A stretch of DNA of 64,000 nucleotides, taken from contig NZ_JALXOZ010000004.1 in NCBI RefSeq assembly GCF_025147465.1, forward strand, positions 74,963 to 138,962, written 5' to 3'. Source of the DNA: Dermabacter sp. p3-SID358. GTDB taxonomy: Bacteria > Actinomycetota > Actinomycetes > Actinomycetales > Dermabacteraceae. A program made the translations under genes and the position numbers. Of the stretch, positions 54,385-63,623 are shown piece by piece. The stretch's first letter is position 1, and every line of letters starts with the position of its first letter. The notes beneath the pieces are model-generated. The model was not told the DNA's origin, ran no database searches, and saw only the letters and a program-made list of their open reading frames with translations.

Positions 54385-55170
54385 ATGCTGGGGGTCGGAT
54401 GTGGGTGCATAGTTGCCATCATCGCGCTGGTGGTCATCGGCATTGTTTTCGCTTTGCTCATGGGCGACGATGACACCAATTCGGAGCAGCGGACAACAGC
54501 GACAGCGAGTGCGCCGCAGAGGGAACCGCCGTCAAACACGGCACCCTCTGAGAGCGCGCCGCCCGCGACGCCGTCACCGGCTCCCGAGCCAACACCCACC
54601 CCAGCACCGGAACCAACGCCATCCCCCGAGCCGTCACCAAACCCCGAACCGCATTCCGGATCGATTGATATAGGACGAGGCGTAACGTTTGATCCTGCCG
54701 AAGGCTGGACTCAGAAGGAGACGGATCCGGGCAAGCCAGTTCAGTTCATCTACGAAGAAAATGGCTCAAGAATCGTCATGACGACGGGAGATGCGGAAGA
54801 AGGGATGGAAGCGCCCAACGTCTGCAAAATCGAGAACACCGCGCTGATGGACAAGCAACGCAAAGCGCTCCTCGAGGAAATTCCGGCAGGAGCGGTGCGT
54901 TTTGATGAATACGATGCGGTGGCGTGCGGGATCACGAGAAGGGTGAATCCCGAAACGGATGGTGACCGCTTTAAAGGCGCGAAAAGCGTCGATGTTGTGA
55001 TCACCGTGGGGATGAATCCGAATGCCGACCCGAAGAAACCGGAATTCATCGTTCAGCTCGTGGAGTACCCCGTCGGTTCTCCCGCCGGGGTCGAGTCAGA
55101 ACGCAGTGCAGTCAAAACCGGAAAAGCAATGTTTGATCATGCGTATGAGACCTGGGGTGTTCCGCATTAG
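54385..55170 (+). CDS. Membrane-tethered protein of unknown function, third copy (amber codon upstream)
   Basis: 261 aa from ATG 54385, starting almost inside a membrane helix (MLGVGCGCIVAIIALVVIGIV) that resembles that of paralogue 1. An Ala/Pro/Glu/Thr linker (~33-88) and a C-terminal domain follow, with cysteines in APNVCKIEN and AVACGITRR. The same frame is open upstream to ATG 54301 (preceded by GAAGGGG) except for a single TAG at 54343-54345, after AAVQ. The original protein therefore probably began at 54301 and a CAG-to-TAG change interrupted it; the gene may be inactive or restarted at 54385. Its stop overlaps the stop of the convergent SDR gene. Confidence 0.65.
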   Translation: MLGVGCGCIVAIIALVVIGIVFALLMGDDDTNSEQRTTATASAPQREPPSNTAPSESAPPATPSPAPEPTPTPAPEPTPSPEPSPNPEPHSGSIDIGRGVTFDPAEGWTQKETDPGKPVQFIYEENGSRIVMTTGDAEEGMEAPNVCKIENTALMDKQRKALLEEIPAGAVRFDEYDAVACGITRRVNPETDGDRFKGAKSVDVVITVGMNPNADPKKPEFIVQLVEYPVGSPAGVESERSAVKTGKAMFDHAYETWGVPH

Positions 55171-56003
55171 CGCTCGAGCTTTTCGGTCCCCCTTCGGAGA
55201 TTGTGGCTGAGGTAGGGCTCGATCACGCGCTGGCCAAGGCCTGGCGCAAGTGAGAGAGACGAAAATGCCCTGGGCAGTACCGCTACGCGCGAGCGCCGTT
55301 CGATATTCTTCACGATCGCAGCGACGACGTCCTCACGCTTCACCGGCGCGAATAGCCCAGTGAAGTTTCCGCTCGCACGGCTGAGAAGCGGAGAGTTCGT
55401 AAGAGCGTCGCCGAGAGCTGATTCGAAGAAGGAAGGGTGGATGGTTCCGACGGTGACTCCGCTTCCATCGAGCTCAAGCCTGAGCGAATTGGCGAGCGCG
55501 AGAACGCCGGCCTTCGAGGCGGAATACGCGGACATTTCTGGCATGTGGATGAACGAAGCGAGCGACGCAATGATGCTCACGTGTCCCTTCGATTCGCGAA
55601 GACAGGGCAGCGTCGCCTTGATGGTGCGCCACACGCCATTGAGATTTGTGTCGATGTCGTCCACAAACCCCGTCGCCGAGTAGTCCTCGACTAGTTCGGT
55701 TGTGACCATGCCCGCCCCGGCAATGACAATGTCGATGCCGCCGAAGTGCTCGACTGCGCTCTTCGCCGCGGCTTCGACGGAGGCGAGGTTTCGAACGTTC
55801 ATGTCGATCGCGAGTGCCTTCTCGGGGCCGCCGAGCTCACGTGCGAGTGTCTCGAGCTTATCGGTGTTGCGGCCGAGAAGCGCCACGCGGACGCCGCGTG
55901 CATGGAGAGCCCGGGCAGCGTCGGAACCAAGCGCACCCGAGGCGCCCGTGATGAACGCGACTTTTCCGCGGAGCCCTTGCGGTGAAGAAAGCTTCTTTCC
56001 CAT
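55167..56003 (-). CDS. Short-chain dehydrogenase/reductase
   Basis: 278-aa classical SDR using NAD(P)H. Seen: cofactor loop ITGASGALG, GRNTDKL with the arginine that favours NADP, IAGAG, the catalytic Ser in SIIASLASF and YSASK (Tyr-x3-Lys). C-terminal region PRAFSSLSLAPGLGQRV is typical of membrane-associated short SDRs of lipid metabolism, but the substrate is unknown. ATG 56003 is favoured by AAAGG upstream; ATG 56021 and 56042 lack ribosome sites. It follows a 54-aa ORF on the same strand. Confidence 0.85.
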   Translation of the reverse strand: MGKKLSSPQGLRGKVAFITGASGALGSDAARALHARGVRVALLGRNTDKLETLARELGGPEKALAIDMNVRNLASVEAAAKSAVEHFGGIDIVIAGAGMVTTELVEDYSATGFVDDIDTNLNGVWRTIKATLPCLRESKGHVSIIASLASFIHMPEMSAYSASKAGVLALANSLRLELDGSGVTVGTIHPSFFESALGDALTNSPLLSRASGNFTGLFAPVKREDVVAAIVKNIERRSRVAVLPRAFSSLSLAPGLGQRVIEPYLSHNLRRGTEKLER

Positions 56004-56017
56004 GATCCGCGCGCCTT

Positions 56018-56182
56018 TCATGCGAGCTTTTGGAGGCGCCACGCCTGCAGGAGGGTAGCGAACTGCGGGGGAGTGATGGCGCCCTTGCCGGCGATTCGTG
56101 CTTCGACGCGGGCATTAGCGGCGGTGAGGTTCTGGTACTCGGTCGCGCTCGGGAATGCTTGTGCGTACTTTGGCGGGGTCAT
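56018..56182 (-). CDS. Small conserved-looking protein upstream of the SDR
   Basis: 54 aa: begins MTPPKYAQAFPSATEYQNL and ends TLLQAWRLQKLA, no membrane segment, mixed helix. A very strong AAGGAGG ribosome site sits before ATG 56182, which argues for real translation. 15 bp before the SDR start, so probably in one operon. I do not recognise the family. Confidence 0.6.
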   Translation of the reverse strand: MTPPKYAQAFPSATEYQNLTAANARVEARIAGKGAITPPQFATLLQAWRLQKLA

Positions 56183-56331
56183 GTGCGCCTCCTTCGTGGG
56201 TAGGGGTGATGGCTCCACTCTACCGGGTGGCGTGCTTCGCACAGGCCCCGAACTGCTAGGTTTTATGGCGGTTAAGTCGCAAGGGCCTATGGCAGGATGG
56301 GCCTGGCCGAGCGCGAAAAGGAGACTGAAGC

Positions 56332-56685
56332 ATGGCGGTAGAAGTCAAAGCGGCACGGAGCGGGCGCGAATGGGACGCGACACTCACGATCGGCGGCGAG
56401 AACATTCGCATGCGCGCCCGAACGTTTGCGCAGATCACGCCTCTTGTGGAACGTGCACTCGCCGATGCTGGCCGCGAAAAAGAGGAACTTTTCGTCACAA
56501 CCGCGTACGACGACGCCAAGCGCGGCGCTGATCAGGCGAGCGCCGAAGCCGAAGCCGCGGCAAAAATGGCCTCCGAAATCCGCCGATCAATCATTCGAAG
56601 AATGCGCGCCGACGGCCTCAGCCAGGACGACATCGGTGCGATCCTCGGAATCTCGCGCCAACGCGTATCTCAGCTCAGCAACTAG
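56332..56685 (+). CDS. Small protein with C-terminal helix-turn-helix
   Basis: 117 aa. The N-terminal ~45 residues resemble a beta-rich HicB-like or DUF1902-like fold (REWDATLTIGGENIRMRARTFAQITPLV). A long alanine-rich helix follows (DQASAEAEAAAKMASEIRRSIIRRM). The C terminus is an HTH of the sigma-70-region-4/XRE type (GLSQDDIGAILGISRQRVSQL). HicB-like folds next to an HTH occur in antitoxins, but no HicA partner is nearby. AAAAGGAG precedes ATG; TAGGTT ~75 bp upstream may be the -10. Confidence 0.7.
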   Translation: MAVEVKAARSGREWDATLTIGGENIRMRARTFAQITPLVERALADAGREKEELFVTTAYDDAKRGADQASAEAEAAAKMASEIRRSIIRRMRADGLSQDDIGAILGISRQRVSQLSN

Positions 56686-56769
56686 ACGCGAATCGGAATC
56701 GGAACCCTCATCGAAACCCACGTGGCTGCGCGCGACGGGGGTGGCACAATCCAGGGCGAGGATTGCCTG

Positions 56770-56793
56770 AAACCCTAAGCCAGAGAGGGGTTT
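56770..56793 (-). terminator. Weak terminator of the DEAD-box helicase gene
   Basis: AAACCC (56770-56775) pairs with GGGTTT (56788-56793) in the gap after the convergent HTH gene. Stem short, no T run seen. Confidence 0.35.
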
Positions 56794-56820
56794 GAGTAGG
56801 CTGTGACGAGTATCGCCGCT

Positions 56821-58737
56821 TTACCAGCGATTCGACTTCTTCCCACCGCGGTCCTCGAAGTGCTTACCCTTGCGGGTTTTGAACTTCCCTCCCTTTTTGG
56901 GGCCCTGATCCACCTGGATTCGCATGGGCTTGCCTCCCACGCGTGCGCGGCCGATGCGTGCGAGCGCAGCCTCGTCGACACCGTCGCGAAGCTCGACGAG
57001 CGAGAACGAGGGGAACAGGTCGATCTTTCCAACGTCCTGACCGTTGAGCCCTCCCTCGCCAGCAATGGCGCCGACGATGGCTTGCGGGCGCACTCCGTGA
57101 TTCTTGCCCACGGCAATGCGGTACGTTGTAAAACCTGCGCTCGAGCGGCGCGGCTTCTTCTCCCCGCGGTCTTTGCGCTCGCCACGATCCTTGCGGTCCG
57201 AACGCTCACCTTTGCCGCCCTTGTCTCGGAAGCTTGCGCCCGTAAAGTCGTCCTCGTGCGTGCGTGGGCCGTCGTCGCCAACCGTCATCGCACCGAGGGC
57301 CGCCGCGACTTGCTCAACCGAGACGTTGTTCTCGGCAAGAAACTCGTTCAGGAGATCGAAGTAGAGATTGAGCCGCCCTTTCTCAAGACGCGCCGGAACC
57401 TCCGCGAGAAGCTTCTTCATTTTGTGGCGCGAGACGTCGAGCGGCGAGGGGATTTGAATCTCCTCGAGGTCGTGGCGCGTCGTGCGCTCGATGTTGCGCA
57501 GTTTGCGCTTCTCGTGAGGTGCCACGAACGTGATCGCTTCGCCCGTGCGGCCCGCGCGGCCAGTGCGGCCAATACGGTGCACGTACGCCTCCGGCTCCGA
57601 GGGGATGTCGAAGTTCACGACTAGACCGATTCGCTCAACATCGAGGCCTCGCGCGGCGACGTCGGTCGCGACAAGCACTGTGAGCGAGCCATCTCGCAAG
57701 CGCTCAACGATGCGCTCGCGCTCTTTTTGGGGTACGTCGCCCGAAATGGTCGCGGCCACGATCCCGCGGGCAATGAGTGCGGTGCCAACCTCCTCTGCGG
57801 CGCTTCGCGTGCGCACGAACACGATCGTCGCATCTGCCTCGGTCGTTTCCACGATCCGCGTGAGGGCGCCGGTCTTGTGACGGAACGGTACAACCGCGTA
57901 TTTCTGATCGACGCTCGTGACGGTCGTCGACTGCCGTGCAACTGCGACGCTTACGGCGTCAGGCATATGTTCCTCGGCAACGCGCTTGATTGCGGGCGGC
58001 ATTGTCGCGCTGAAGAGCGCCATGCGCTTGTTTTTGGGTGCGAAGCCGAGGATCTCGTCCAGATCTTCGGCAAAGCCCATGCGTAGCATCTCGTCAGCTT
58101 CGTCGAGAACGAGCGTTGCGAGATGGTCGAGCACGATGTTGCCGCGCTTGAGGTGATCAATGACGCGCCCGGGCGTGCCGACGATGACGTGGGCGCCTCG
58201 CGCGAGGGCTCGCTCTTGGGGCCCGTAGGGGGCGCCGCCGTAGACGCTTACGACGTTTACGCCGTCGAGCTTTGCTGCGAATGATTGGATGGCCTCCGCC
58301 ACCTGCGTAGCGAGTTCACGCGTTGGCGCTAGTACGAGTCCCTGCGTCGATCGGTCCGAGGGGCGTACCTCGGCAAGGAGTGGCAGGCCGAAAGCTGCGG
58401 TTTTGCCTGTACCTGTCTGGGCGACGCCGAGCACGCTGCGCCCCTCGAGAAGTGCGGGGATCGCACGCTCCTGAATGGGGGAGGGGTGCGTAAATCCGAG
58501 ATCGCGTACAGCGGCGAGAAGCTCGGGCGGAAGGCCGAGATCGTCGAAGCAGATGCGCTCGCCGCCAGCTGTCTCCTCCAGGTCGGCTTCGGCGCTCGGG
58601 TCGTCGATGGTTTCTGTGCTTTCTAAGGCGTCGCTGTTGTTGTCAGGCGCCACCATGCCGTCCATCTCGAGAGCTTCCGCGATTTCTTCGCGATTCTCAA
58701 GGTCAATTTCGTTGCGGTCGGTGTTGTCGGTCGTCAT
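56821..58737 (-). CDS. deaD: DEAD-box ATP-dependent RNA helicase (DeaD/CsdA type)
   Basis: 638-aa RNA helicase. An acidic N-terminal extension (~1-60), then the Q motif region FDDLGLPPELLAAVRDLGF...PSPIQERAIP, motif I AQTGTGKTAAFGLPLL, Ia PTRELATQ, II DEAD (LVLDEADEMLRMGF), III SATMPP, then V ATDVAARGLDVERIG and VI HRIGRTGRAGR. The C terminus has an RGG-free basic/Lys-rich linker (KGGKGERSDRKDRGERK) and a DbpA-type RNA-binding domain (TTYRIAVGKNHGVRPQAIVGAI). Probably cold-shock and ribosome-assembly related. GGAAGGA precedes ATG. Confidence 0.92.
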   Translation of the reverse strand: MTTDNTDRNEIDLENREEIAEALEMDGMVAPDNNSDALESTETIDDPSAEADLEETAGGERICFDDLGLPPELLAAVRDLGFTHPSPIQERAIPALLEGRSVLGVAQTGTGKTAAFGLPLLAEVRPSDRSTQGLVLAPTRELATQVAEAIQSFAAKLDGVNVVSVYGGAPYGPQERALARGAHVIVGTPGRVIDHLKRGNIVLDHLATLVLDEADEMLRMGFAEDLDEILGFAPKNKRMALFSATMPPAIKRVAEEHMPDAVSVAVARQSTTVTSVDQKYAVVPFRHKTGALTRIVETTEADATIVFVRTRSAAEEVGTALIARGIVAATISGDVPQKERERIVERLRDGSLTVLVATDVAARGLDVERIGLVVNFDIPSEPEAYVHRIGRTGRAGRTGEAITFVAPHEKRKLRNIERTTRHDLEEIQIPSPLDVSRHKMKKLLAEVPARLEKGRLNLYFDLLNEFLAENNVSVEQVAAALGAMTVGDDGPRTHEDDFTGASFRDKGGKGERSDRKDRGERKDRGEKKPRRSSAGFTTYRIAVGKNHGVRPQAIVGAIAGEGGLNGQDVGKIDLFPSFSLVELRDGVDEAALARIGRARVGGKPMRIQVDQGPKKGGKFKTRKGKHFEDRGGKKSNRW

Positions 58738-59530
58738 TTTTCGGGTCCTTCCGGGCCATCACACGCGCTCGCCCCGGATAACGCACGTGAACATTTGCGG
58801 GCCGCTGATCAGCCCCTCATCTTGTCAAGCACGTCCCCGCGGATTTCCCGCACACCAAAAATGCGCCGTCCGGCTCGGCGCCACTCTCCTTGCGCCTCGA
58901 AAGCGCCCACACGTGCTTTCACCACCATACGGAACAAATGGCCAGACGGGGAGGCGTTCCGGGGCGAGAATGGTCACGCCCCGCCTCACCGCGTTCTCAA
59001 GGATGAAGAAAACGCTGTTAGCTCCCGAATTTTGGGCTCCACCATTCCAATTTCCTCATCATGAGGAGCGGGATTGTTCACCAATCAGCAGCCGTGGGGT
59101 CCGACGATTGTCGAGCCACCGTCGGGACATACTTCTCGAGCCGCAGCTCGGCTTCTCTCGAGTTGCACCCCGTGAACCTCGGACTGAGCCGCCGTCGCAA
59201 CCTTCACTTGAGCCACATCCCGTTTTCTGCTCGAACCACCTCTTGACCCGCCTCGATCCACCCTGCACTTTGCGCCTTTTACAACTTCCCTTGCCGCAGC
59301 GGCAGTAAAGGACGCCTCCGATAGTGGTGAAGAATCGCCACCTCACATCTTCTATACGAGGTTTTCGAGCCAAAAATCACCACTTTTGGGATCGGGGCGC
59401 CATCGGTCTGCACCCTTCCGGAGCTCGCGCTAGACTAGGACGGATTGCGGCCTTCTGCGCAATGTTCCTCTCTCATGTGGGCCTGCGGCTGCCGCACACG
59501 ACCGATCCTCTCGAAGTCAAAGGACTCTTC
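58738..59530. other. 793-bp region without a recognised gene
   Basis: Divergent gap between the helicase and aspS, less G+C-rich than its neighbours by eye. It holds small inverted repeats (a CTCGAG pair enclosing a GCCG...CGGC near 59137-59165; CCAAAA/TTTTGG near 59370-59389). TAGACT at 59431-59436 is a likely -10 for aspS. A 104-codon minus-strand frame (59059-59373, TTG start) is cysteine/arginine-rich and unsupported. It may be a decayed gene or a long helicase leader. Confidence 0.45.
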
Positions 59531-61342
59531 ATGCTTCGCACCCACCGCGCCGGTGATCTGAGGGCAGATCACATCGGCCAGGACGTCACTCTCACCGGCT
59601 GGATCGGAAGGCGCCGTGATCACGGCGGCGTGGCCTTCCTTGATCTGCGTGACGCGTCCGGCATTGCCCAGGTCGTCGTGCGCGAGGAGGATGCCCACCA
59701 CCTTCGCAATGAATTTGTGCTCAAGGTGACCGGCAAGGTCGAGCGCCGCCCCGAGGGCAACGAGAACCCGGCCCTTCCCACGGGCGATATCGAGGTCATC
59801 GCACGCGAGGTCGAGGTTCTCAACCCCGCTTCACCGCTCCCTTTCCAGCTCGACGAGCACAGTGAGGTCGGCGAAGAAGCGCGCCTGCGTTACCGCTACC
59901 TCGACATGCGCCGCGCGGAAACTGCCTACGCTCTACGCTTGCGCTCCAAGGTCAACCAGGCTGCCCGCGAAGTGCTCCTCAACGAGGACTTCGTCGAGGT
60001 CGAGACCCCGACGCTCACACGCTCGACGCCTGAGGGGGCACGCGACTTCCTTGTTCCCGCGCGCCTCGCGCCCGGTTCGTGGTACGCGCTACCGCAGTCG
60101 CCGCAGCTTTTCAAGCAGCTGCTCATGGTCGGCGGCATGGAACGCTACTTCCAGCTCGCGCGCTGCTACCGCGACGAAGACTTCCGCGCCGATCGCCAGC
60201 CCGAGTTTACGCAGCTCGACGTGGAGATGAGCTTCGCCGATCAAGAAGACGTCATCGCGCTCGCCGAGAAGGTCCTCGTGAACGTGTGGAAGCAGATCGG
60301 CTACGACATCGAAACCCCGATCAAGCGCATCACCTACCGCGATTCGATGGCGCGCTACGGCTCCGACAAGCCAGACCTCCGCTTCGATCTCGAAATCACC
60401 GAGATGACCGAGTACTTCCAGAACACGCCGTTCCGCGTGTTCCAAGCACCTTACGTGGGCGCGATCGTCATGAAGGGGGGCGCCTCGCAGCCCCGCCGCA
60501 CGCTCGACGCATGGCAGGAATTCGCCAAGCAGCGCGGCGCGAAGGGCCTCGCCTACGTTCTCTTCCAGGAGGACGGCTCGCTCGGTGGCCCCGTTGCCAA
60601 GAACCTCTCCGACGAGGAGAAGTCCGGCCTTGCCGACAAGGTGGGCGCAAGCGCTGGCGACTGTGTGTTCTTCGCCGCGGGTGAAGCCAAGAGCTCGCGA
60701 GCACTCCTCGGTGCTGTGCGCAACGAGATCGGCGACCGCCTCGGTCTCATCGACCCCAATGAATTCGCGTTCGTGTGGGTCGTCGACGCGCCCATGTTCG
60801 AGCCCGCGGGCGACGCCGAAGCCGCAGGCGACGTTGCAGTTGGCCACGGCGAATGGACCGCCGTTCACCACGCCTTCACGTCGCCGAAGCCCGAGTTCCT
60901 CGACACGTTCGACACCGACCCGGCCTCAGCCCTCAGCTACGGCTACGACATCGTGTGCAACGGCAACGAGATCGGTGGTGGCTCGATCCGTATCCACCAA
61001 GCCGACGTTCAGCAGCGCGTATTCAAGCTCATGGGCATCGGCGAAGAAGAAGCACAGGAGAAGTTCGGCTTCCTCCTCGAGGCATTCAAGTTCGGTGCTC
61101 CGCCTCACGGCGGCATCGCCTTCGGTTGGGATCGCATCGTGTCGATCCTCGCGAAGACCGACTCGATCCGCGACGTCATTGCCTTCCCGAAGACCGGCAA
61201 CGGCTACGACCCGCTGACCGCCGCCCCTGCGCCGATCACGCCGCAGCAGCGTAAGGAAGCGGGCGTCGATTTCAAGTCCGAAAAGAAGGCCAAGGATAAG
61301 GACTCGGCGACGGCTGAGCAGGCGTCGGAGGCCGCTAAGTAG
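59531..61342 (+). CDS. aspS: Aspartate--tRNA ligase
   Basis: 603-aa class II synthetase. N-terminal OB anticodon-binding domain ([23 protein letters not shown]), motif 2-type [18 protein letters not shown], the GAD insertion domain (~290-420) of bacterial AspRS, and motif 3 with [15 protein letters not shown]. The C-terminal ~20 residues are a Lys/Glu-rich tail. ATG 59531 follows AAAGGA; in-frame codons upstream extend into non-conserved sequence. Terminator directly after the gene. Confidence 0.95.
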   Translation: MLRTHRAGDLRADHIGQDVTLTGWIGRRRDHGGVAFLDLRDASGIAQVVVREEDAHHLRNEFVLKVTGKVERRPEGNENPALPTGDIEVIAREVEVLNPASPLPFQLDEHSEVGEEARLRYRYLDMRRAETAYALRLRSKVNQAAREVLLNEDFVEVETPTLTRSTPEGARDFLVPARLAPGSWYALPQSPQLFKQLLMVGGMERYFQLARCYRDEDFRADRQPEFTQLDVEMSFADQEDVIALAEKVLVNVWKQIGYDIETPIKRITYRDSMARYGSDKPDLRFDLEITEMTEYFQNTPFRVFQAPYVGAIVMKGGASQPRRTLDAWQEFAKQRGAKGLAYVLFQEDGSLGGPVAKNLSDEEKSGLADKVGASAGDCVFFAAGEAKSSRALLGAVRNEIGDRLGLIDPNEFAFVWVVDAPMFEPAGDAEAAGDVAVGHGEWTAVHHAFTSPKPEFLDTFDTDPASALSYGYDIVCNGNEIGGGSIRIHQADVQQRVFKLMGIGEEEAQEKFGFLLEAFKFGAPPHGGIAFGWDRIVSILAKTDSIRDVIAFPKTGNGYDPLTAAPAPITPQQRKEAGVDFKSEKKAKDKDSATAEQASEAAK

Positions 61343-61358
61343 ACCGAATCTGACAGCG

Positions 61359-61401
61359 AAGCCCCCGGTCACCGAACACAAGGCTCGGTCCGGGGGCTTT
61401 T
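61359..61401. terminator. Terminator between aspS and the convergent DUF3043 gene
   Basis: AAGCCCCCGG and CCGGGGGCTT arms with an inner ACCGA/TCGGT stem, followed by TTTT on the plus strand. Confidence 0.88.
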
Positions 61402-61417
61402 CGCGTGTGAAGAAGAC

Positions 61418-62017
61418 TTACGGACGCGGATCCTCGCCGTGCTTGATCTGCGGCTTTGGCATGCGCCACGGGCGGATATTAGTCGAACGAAGCAGACCGT
61501 ACGACACCATGCCGGCGGGGACCACTCCGAAGCGTTCAATAAGCGCTTTGCGGATCTTGCGGCGCACGAGGAACGTGTCAATCACGACGATGAGGATGCC
61601 GGCCCAAAGCACGATGAGGAACACGATAGAGACGACCTGGAACTTCACCGGGTCGATGAGCTGCATCGCAAACGGAAACAGCATCGCGATGAGCGCAAAC
61701 GGCAGGAAATACTCGGCGACGTTGTGGCGAGAATCGACAACATCTCGCACGAGGCGACGATCGGCGCCTCGGTGCTGCACGGGGTAGTGCGCCTCATCGC
61801 CCGCAAGAAGGGCCTGGTGCTCGCGATTGGCGGCGGCGCGATCCTGTTGCTTGGAGCGTCGCTTCGCCTCCTTGCGGTCCTTCGGTACAAGGGGAGTGCG
61901 GCGCGCGGCAATCGCCTCCTTACGCGAGCGGGTCGGGCGCCCCTTCTTTGGGGTTGTCGCGGAGTGCTCTGCGGGTGCGGGGCTAGGGGAGTGCTCGGAT
62001 GGGGTCTCGGTATTCAC
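61418..62017 (-). CDS. DUF3043 membrane protein
   Basis: 199 aa. N-terminal ~90 residues are Lys/Arg-rich and disordered (KKGRPTRSRKEAIAARRTPLVPKDRKEAK, shown in part), followed by RGADRRLVRDVVDSRHNVAEYFLPF and two membrane helices (~105-160), then a cytoplasmic tail. This is the DUF3043 pattern, an actinobacterial family of unknown function. GTG 62017 is preceded by TAGAAT after 7 nt and no ribosome site, so a leaderless start is preferred to the TTG at 62041. Confidence 0.85.
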   Translation of the reverse strand: MNTETPSEHSPSPAPAEHSATTPKKGRPTRSRKEAIAARRTPLVPKDRKEAKRRSKQQDRAAANREHQALLAGDEAHYPVQHRGADRRLVRDVVDSRHNVAEYFLPFALIAMLFPFAMQLIDPVKFQVVSIVFLIVLWAGILIVVIDTFLVRRKIRKALIERFGVVPAGMVSYGLLRSTNIRPWRMPKPQIKHGEDPRP

Positions 62018-62030
62018 CCGGCCAATTCTA
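62018..62030 (-). promoter_or_regulatory. Candidate -10 giving leaderless DUF3043 mRNA
   Basis: On the minus strand TAGAAT (62025-62030), 7 nt, then GTG 62017. Confidence 0.45.
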
Positions 62031-62149
62031 GTCTCCCGCAACTCGGACTCGCGCGGTTGGCACGGGGTTTCGTGAGGAATTCCGACGGTTGCAGGGATAC
62101 GGTGGAGCCAAGATTAGTAACGCGCTCGCCGCGCGGAAGGAGAAGAGGA

Positions 62150-63523
62150 ATGTCGCTCAACGTCGACGCCATTAATGACAAAGTCAAGGCACTTCAGCCG
62201 CAAGCGCTTGAGGACCTCAAAGCGCTTGTCGCAATCCCCTCGATCGCGTTTGACGGTTACGACCAGTCGCACGTGAAGGCGAGTGCCGAGAAGGTTGCCT
62301 CGCTCCTCAAGGATGCTGGCATGCCCGAGGTGAGCATCGAGTCCGTCGAAGGTGGCGCCCCCGCGGTTCTCGCGCGTCGCCCCGCAAAGTCCGGTAAGCC
62401 GACCGTCATGCTGTACGCCCACCACGACGTGCAGCCCGTGGGCGATGAATCCGAATGGACCACGCCGCCGTTCGAGGCGACCGAGCGCAACGGCCGACTG
62501 TACGGCCGCGGTGCCGCCGATGACAAGGCTGGCGTCATGGCGCACGTGACCGCTCTTCGCGCACTCAAGGATGAACTCGAGGAGTCGGGTGTGGGTATCG
62601 TAGTGTTCGTCGAAGGTGAAGAGGAATACGGAAGCGAGACCTTCCGTCCGTTCCTCGAGAAGCACCAGGACATCATGCGCAGCGACATCATCGTCGTTGC
62701 CGACTCCTCGAACTGGGCCGTAGGCCGCCCCGCGCTCACGACGAGCCTTCGTGGCGTCGTGGCCTTCGAGCTCGATGTTCAGGTCCTCGACTACTCGGTG
62801 CACTCGGGCATGTTTGGCGGTCCGGTACTTGACGCCCTCACGCAGCTCTCGCGCATCCTCACGACCTTCCACAACGAGGACGGCACGATTGCCGTCGAGG
62901 GACTCCACGTAGCCGACGCCCCCGAAGTCGACATGGACGAGGCGGACTTCCGTCGCGATGCTGGAGTTCCCGAGGGTCTCCCGCTCGCGGGCGATGGCTC
63001 GATCACGTCACGCCTGTGGACGAAGCCCGCGATCTCGGTCATCGGCATTGATGCACCGCCAGTGCAGCAGGCCTCCAACACCCTCGTATCGAAAGCGCGC
63101 GCCAAGGTCAGCGTTCGTATTGCCCCGGGAGAGGATCCCGCCCATGCGGCCGAGGTACTGAAAAAGCACGTCGAAGCGCATACTCCCGCCGCCGCCAAAG
63201 TCACCTTCACCCAGGTCGACGCGGGCAAGCCCTTCCTCGCTCCCTCGAGTAGCGCGGGAATGGATCTCGCGCGCCGCGCGTTCCACGAGTCGTGGGGCGT
63301 CGAACCCGTGGACACGGGCCTCGGCGGCTCGATCCCGTTCATCTCGGACCTTCTCGAGTTGTTCCCGAAGGCGGACGTGCTCGTGACCGGTGTCGAAGAT
63401 CCGGATTCGAGGGCGCACGGTGTGGACGAATCACTCCACCTCGGCGATTTCGAACGCGTATGCGTCGCCGAAGCACTCATCCTGCTCGGTGCTGCCGAGC
63501 TCGACCCCAAGGAAACCGCCTGA
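62150..63523 (+). CDS. M20-family dipeptidase
   Basis: 457-aa zinc dipeptidase. Seen: MLYAHHDVQPVG (zinc His and Asp), LYGRGAADDKAGVMAH (bridging Asp), FVEGEEEYGS (catalytic Glu pair), DYSVHSGMFGGPV, and a lid domain (~190-310). Similar to PepV/CNDP-type dipeptidases. ATG 62150 follows GAAGGAGAAGAGG; the much longer in-frame reading upstream overlaps the DUF3043 gene and is a shadow. Third cytoplasmic peptidase in 16 kb with PepT and the S9 enzyme. Confidence 0.9.
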   Translation: MSLNVDAINDKVKALQPQALEDLKALVAIPSIAFDGYDQSHVKASAEKVASLLKDAGMPEVSIESVEGGAPAVLARRPAKSGKPTVMLYAHHDVQPVGDESEWTTPPFEATERNGRLYGRGAADDKAGVMAHVTALRALKDELEESGVGIVVFVEGEEEYGSETFRPFLEKHQDIMRSDIIVVADSSNWAVGRPALTTSLRGVVAFELDVQVLDYSVHSGMFGGPVLDALTQLSRILTTFHNEDGTIAVEGLHVADAPEVDMDEADFRRDAGVPEGLPLAGDGSITSRLWTKPAISVIGIDAPPVQQASNTLVSKARAKVSVRIAPGEDPAHAAEVLKKHVEAHTPAAAKVTFTQVDAGKPFLAPSSSAGMDLARRAFHESWGVEPVDTGLGGSIPFISDLLELFPKADVLVTGVEDPDSRAHGVDESLHLGDFERVCVAEALILLGAAELDPKETA

Positions 63524-63623
63524 GCGGCTCGCGACGTGGGGGCGCCCACGCGGCATAGACCGCGCGAGGCCTACCCGCGTAAGGTTGCTTCAGCGCCACC
63601 TACCCCGATTCAACGGAGGAACC

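Noticed and set aside
59059..59373. 104-codon minus-strand ORF in the gap before aspS
   Set aside because: TTG start, no ribosome site, Arg/Cys-rich translation without a family; kept only as part of the unexplained region.
61439..62149. In-frame 237-codon N-terminal extension of the M20 dipeptidase
   Set aside because: It runs antisense through the DUF3043 gene, while a strong ribosome site and the family N terminus place the start at 62150.
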